From: Oscillospiraceae bacterium
GTDB taxonomy: Bacteria > Bacillota > Clostridia > Oscillospirales > Acutalibacteraceae
DNA length: 64,000 bases
Direction: 5' to 3'
Assembly: GCA_015065685.1 (NCBI GenBank)
Contig: SVPU01000002.1
Coordinates: 78,266 to 142,265, forward strand
The notes under the pieces are model-generated. The model worked only from the letters and a program-made list of their open reading frames with translations, was not told the origin of the DNA and ran no database searches. The position numbers and the translations under genes are program-made. Shown here in pieces: positions 62,503-64,000 of the stretch; within the stretch, counting starts at the first letter, position 1; the number at the start of each line of letters is the position of its first letter.

Positions 62503-62536
62503 AAAAAACCAAGGACAATCAGTCCTTGGTTTTTTT
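62503..62536. terminator. Terminator shared by the activase gene and the second tRNA remnant
   Basis: CCAAGGAC (62509-62516) / GTCCTTGG (62522-62529), extended by A-run/T-run pairing, with T-runs on both strands. It ends the radical-enzyme operon and also follows the 3' end of the tRNA-Leu fragment on the minus strand. Confidence 0.88.
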
Positions 62537-62593
62537 TGGTGCGGATAACAGGAATCGAACCTGCACCGAGTTGCCCCGACTAGAACCTGAATC
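62537..62593 (-). pseudogene. 3' half of a tRNA-Leu(CAG) gene, copy 2
   Basis: The minus strand reads anticodon loop TTCAGGT, class II variable arm, canonical T loop TTCGATT between GCAGG and CCTGT, and the acceptor strand ending in CCA. The 5' half is missing; plus-strand sequence after 62593 is unrelated to any tRNA D arm. Same orientation as the copy at 51012-51068, with 5 differences in 57 positions. Both copies stop at the same base in the anticodon stem. Confidence 0.85.
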
Positions 62594-62673
62594 ATTTAAT
62601 AGCCAGTTCTGCACGGCGCTTCTAATATCATTAAAGCTCCTTAAAAACCGCATAAATAAAGGCTTTTTCAGTT

Positions 62674-62715
62674 AAAACAGTGATTTTATCAGCAATTCGG
62701 TGAAATCACTGTTTT
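62674..62715. repeat. 13-bp perfect inverted repeat
   Basis: AAAACAGTGATTT (62674-62686) and AAATCACTGTTTT (62703-62715) are separated by 16 nt. The flanks are T-rich on one side (plus) and weaker on the other, so it may end a transcript or be a recombination-protein site. Confidence 0.75.
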
Positions 62716-62731
62716 TGATGTTTTATAGAAC

Positions 62732-62753
62732 TTTGGTAGACATTTGGAAGACA
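62732..62753. repeat. Tandem 11-bp direct repeats
   Basis: TTTGGTAGACA (62732-62742) is followed at once by TTTGGAAGACA (62743-62753), one mismatch. Short tandem repeats near a tRNA-half junction resemble integrase arm-type binding sites; this function is inference. Confidence 0.65.
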
Positions 62754-62761
62754 TATATCTT

Positions 62762-62953
62762 TTACTTTTTGTTTTTATTCTTTGTAAACGTTTCGCGACC
62801 TAAAAGAATATTATTTGAGGATGTTTCAACGCCAATTAAATTCATACCTTCATTAAGTGATGTAATAAGCGTTCCTTGAGTTTGAGTGTTAGAATTACTG
62901 GTATTCGTAGTTTTAGACCAATCAACTACTTGGTCTTTAGGGTCATTAGGCAT
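62762..62953 (-). CDS. Small hypothetical protein, 63 residues
   Basis: Unrecognised. Sequence is Asn/Thr/Ser-rich (SKTTNTSNSNTQTQGT), without membrane helices or cysteines, ending in a basic NKNKK tail. AAAGGAG precedes the ATG by 8 nt, which supports it as a real gene. It follows the three-helix membrane protein by 16 nt and probably shares its transcript. Nothing indicates a function. Confidence 0.6.
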   Translation of the reverse strand: MPNDPKDQVVDWSKTTNTSNSNTQTQGTLITSLNEGMNLIGVETSSNNILLGRETFTKNKNKK

Positions 62954-62969
62954 ATTATGTTCTCCTTTC

Positions 62970-63521
62970 TTAAATATTTATGTAAAAAATGATAGATATC
63001 AACATAGCAGCAATTGAATATAAAGAGATTTGATAGTATTTTGCTCTTTTTTCGTTGGATTCTCTATGCTGTTTTATAACATCACGATAAGTAAAGATTA
63101 TTTTAGCAATTCCGTCTGTTCTATTTTCTGCAAGTAATACTTCATCAATTCGGTTTGTTTCAAAATTAGAATGTTGAGAAGTTCTTATCGTTTTAATTAA
63201 ATAAAACATAGAGATTAAAAGAGAAATATAAACCAGAAGACCTGAAGTTATTTTTAATAAATCTATAAATGTCATCGGAATATTAAAAATTTTAATAATA
63301 TCTGATATTTTTATTTCATCTAGCAAAAAAACACACAGTGTTCCTATAAAAGCAAATGATATACCAGCCCTACTTTCGAAACTACCCTTCTTTTGTCGTT
63401 CATTATTATACTCGCTTTTTACTACTTCTAAATATTCTAAAATAGGCATTTCTTCAATCTTAGGGGAGTTGTTTTTGCTGTTTTCAGTTTGTTTAACCTT
63501 TATACAAATTTTCTTTTTCAT
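62970..63521 (-). CDS. Three-helix membrane protein of unknown function
   Basis: 183 residues from ATG 63521, which has AGGGAG about 10 nt upstream (the frame is open from 63542). A soluble charged N-terminus (1-60) ends in ERQKKGSFESRAGISFAFIG, leading into helix 1. Helix 2 lies near LLVYISLLISMFYLI. A cytosolic loop of about 55 residues (RTDGIAKIIFTYRDVI) precedes C-terminal helix 3 (YYQISLYSIAAMLISIIFY). The RAG-helix layout resembles small membrane proteins often seen in mobile or defence-linked regions, but I cannot name the family. Confidence 0.7.
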   Translation of the reverse strand: MKKKICIKVKQTENSKNNSPKIEEMPILEYLEVVKSEYNNERQKKGSFESRAGISFAFIGTLCVFLLDEIKISDIIKIFNIPMTFIDLLKITSGLLVYISLLISMFYLIKTIRTSQHSNFETNRIDEVLLAENRTDGIAKIIFTYRDVIKQHRESNEKRAKYYQISLYSIAAMLISIIFYINI

Positions 63522-63545
63522 TTGTTTTGTGCTCCCTAACATTTA

Positions 63546-63806
63546 TTATTCTTCAATCAACTTAATTTTTGAAGATGTATTATTTGTGTTAGTGTTGTTT
63601 ACGTAATGTGCAAGGATTTGCATGCGATTTTCAACACGAGATAAAGAATGTCCTCCTTTGGTTAAAAGAGCTACCAATCTCATCTCCTCGATAACTTCAC
63701 TGGAGTATCCAGAATATTCTTCATCAATAACATTGGCTTTTGCAGAAAAGAAAACCGATAATTTATCATCAATATCCTTAAGTCGTTTTAATTTTTCAAC
63801 CGTAAT
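63546..63806 (-). pseudogene. Open frame without a 5' end, possible truncated gene
   Basis: An open frame of 86 codons, bounded upstream by a stop at 63807-63809, with no ATG/GTG/TTG start near its beginning. The peptide is helical and charged (VEKLKRLKDIDDKLSVFF, then SEVIEEMRLVALLTKGGHSL, RMQILAHYVNN). An internal ATG exists (in EEMRL), but it would give only about 50 residues. It ends 25 nt before the ATG of the membrane protein and is probably the 3' remnant of a gene broken at about 63807. Confidence 0.5.
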
Positions 63807-64000
63807 TTACGATTATTTTATATAAGCGATTACGGTTTTGGTATGCGTAACGCCGTTTGTCATAGTATGTATACGGATAAAGAACTACAAACAGCACGAA
63901 GCTTGGCGGTATGGTGGTTTACACTGCATATATGCTGTATTTTCTCTAGTAAATTAAATGAGAGGCTCTTAGAACAAACTCAAAACAAATAAAACGTGTT
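63807..64000. other. Right-end stretch, possible edge of another element
   Basis: 194 bp with no gene I can support. A short inverted repeat CCGTAAT / ATTACGG (63800-63834 region) and the near-palindrome around GCATATATGC (about 63930) are visible. Two plus-strand frames are open here (ATG 63867 to stop 63992, 41 codons, and a second frame across 63820-63950), without a ribosome site. It reads like a fragment of transferred DNA continuing past the window. Confidence 0.4.

Larger units (their letters stand above)
62594..62761. other. Non-coding stretch beside the tRNA half
   Basis: 168 bp with no credible gene. It contains the inverted repeat and the tandem 11-bp repeats listed separately. 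Such repeats beside a tRNA 3' half resemble the attachment region of an integrative element. Confidence 0.6.

Noticed and set aside
63622..63825. Plus-strand open frame of 67 codons near the right end
   Set aside because: It overlaps the minus-strand helical frame, has no ribosome site, and the minus-strand translation has the more protein-like composition.
1..64000. CRISPR arrays, rRNA genes, transposase or integrase genes
   Set aside because: No regularly spaced repeat array, no rRNA sequence and no recognisable transposase or integrase was found on either strand.

Overview
The window looks like chromosome of an anaerobic, spore-forming, low-GC Gram-positive bacterium, most likely a gut member of the Clostridia (Oscillospiraceae/Ruminococcaceae-like). 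Reasons visible in the sequence: sporulation genes (bofA, yabP, yabQ, a spoVB-like flippase), AddAB rather than RecBCD, AGGAGG-type ribosome sites, a cohesin/dockerin pair, oxygen-sensitive radical enzymes (HemZ, a glycyl radical enzyme and its activase), a probable Re-citrate synthase next to aconitase and isocitrate dehydrogenase, and an MEP isoprenoid pathway (dxs, ispA). Promoters are classical TTGACA-N17-TATAAT.

Layout. 1-4 kb: bofA-addB-addA (addA cut by the window edge). 4-7.5 kb: a two-gene operon encoding a secreted SH3/glucosaminidase with a C-terminal dockerin and a membrane-anchored cohesin protein. 7.6-21 kb: one long minus-strand housekeeping operon, nusB-xseA-xseB-ispA-dxs-tlyA-nadK-argR-recN-tyrS, then an alpha/beta hydrolase, a lipoprotein, a DUF1015 protein and a HAD phosphatase. 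21-25.3 kb: an rRNA methyltransferase, a fumarase alpha subunit without its beta partner, and the conserved hup-rqcP-yabP-yabQ-divIC-yabR cluster. 25.4-35.9 kb: recJ-relA-dtd-MBL hydrolase-hemZ-kinase-zinc-ribbon protein-mtnN-spoVB-like flippase. 36-41.2 kb: Re-citrate synthase, GntR regulator, aconitase and isocitrate dehydrogenase, the oxidative branch to 2-oxoglutarate, with a palindromic operator over the -10 box. 41.3-44.2 kb: coaX with an ECF S-component (pantothenate/CoA), divergent from rpsF-ssb-rpsR, then a DUF378 membrane protein. 44.2-46.1 kb: an NhaC-type transporter behind a lysine riboswitch. 46.1-51 kb: uvrC, a SLOG protein, an SDR enzyme and a lipoprotein esterase.

51-62.6 kb is the most unusual part. 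Two 57-bp copies of the 3' half of a tRNA-Leu(CAG) gene, in the same orientation, bracket an 11.5-kb sugar-catabolism locus. Its minus-strand operon encodes a 743-residue LacI regulator fused to a solute-binding-protein domain, an RbsD/FucU mutarotase, an aldose epimerase, an L-fucose-isomerase-like enzyme, a split transketolase and a SIS-domain isomerase. The divergent operon encodes a RhaM-type mutarotase, a glycyl radical enzyme whose active-site loop reads GCQW instead of the dehydratase GCxE, and its activating enzyme. A LacI-type palindrome sits between the two promoters. I infer an undescribed route in which a sugar or sugar derivative is isomerised, cut by transketolase chemistry and processed by the radical enzyme. 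Substrate and product cannot be read from the sequence.

62.6-64 kb looks like the edge of a second accessory element: tandem 11-bp repeats and a 13-bp inverted repeat beside the second tRNA half, then small unrecognised genes including a three-helix membrane protein.
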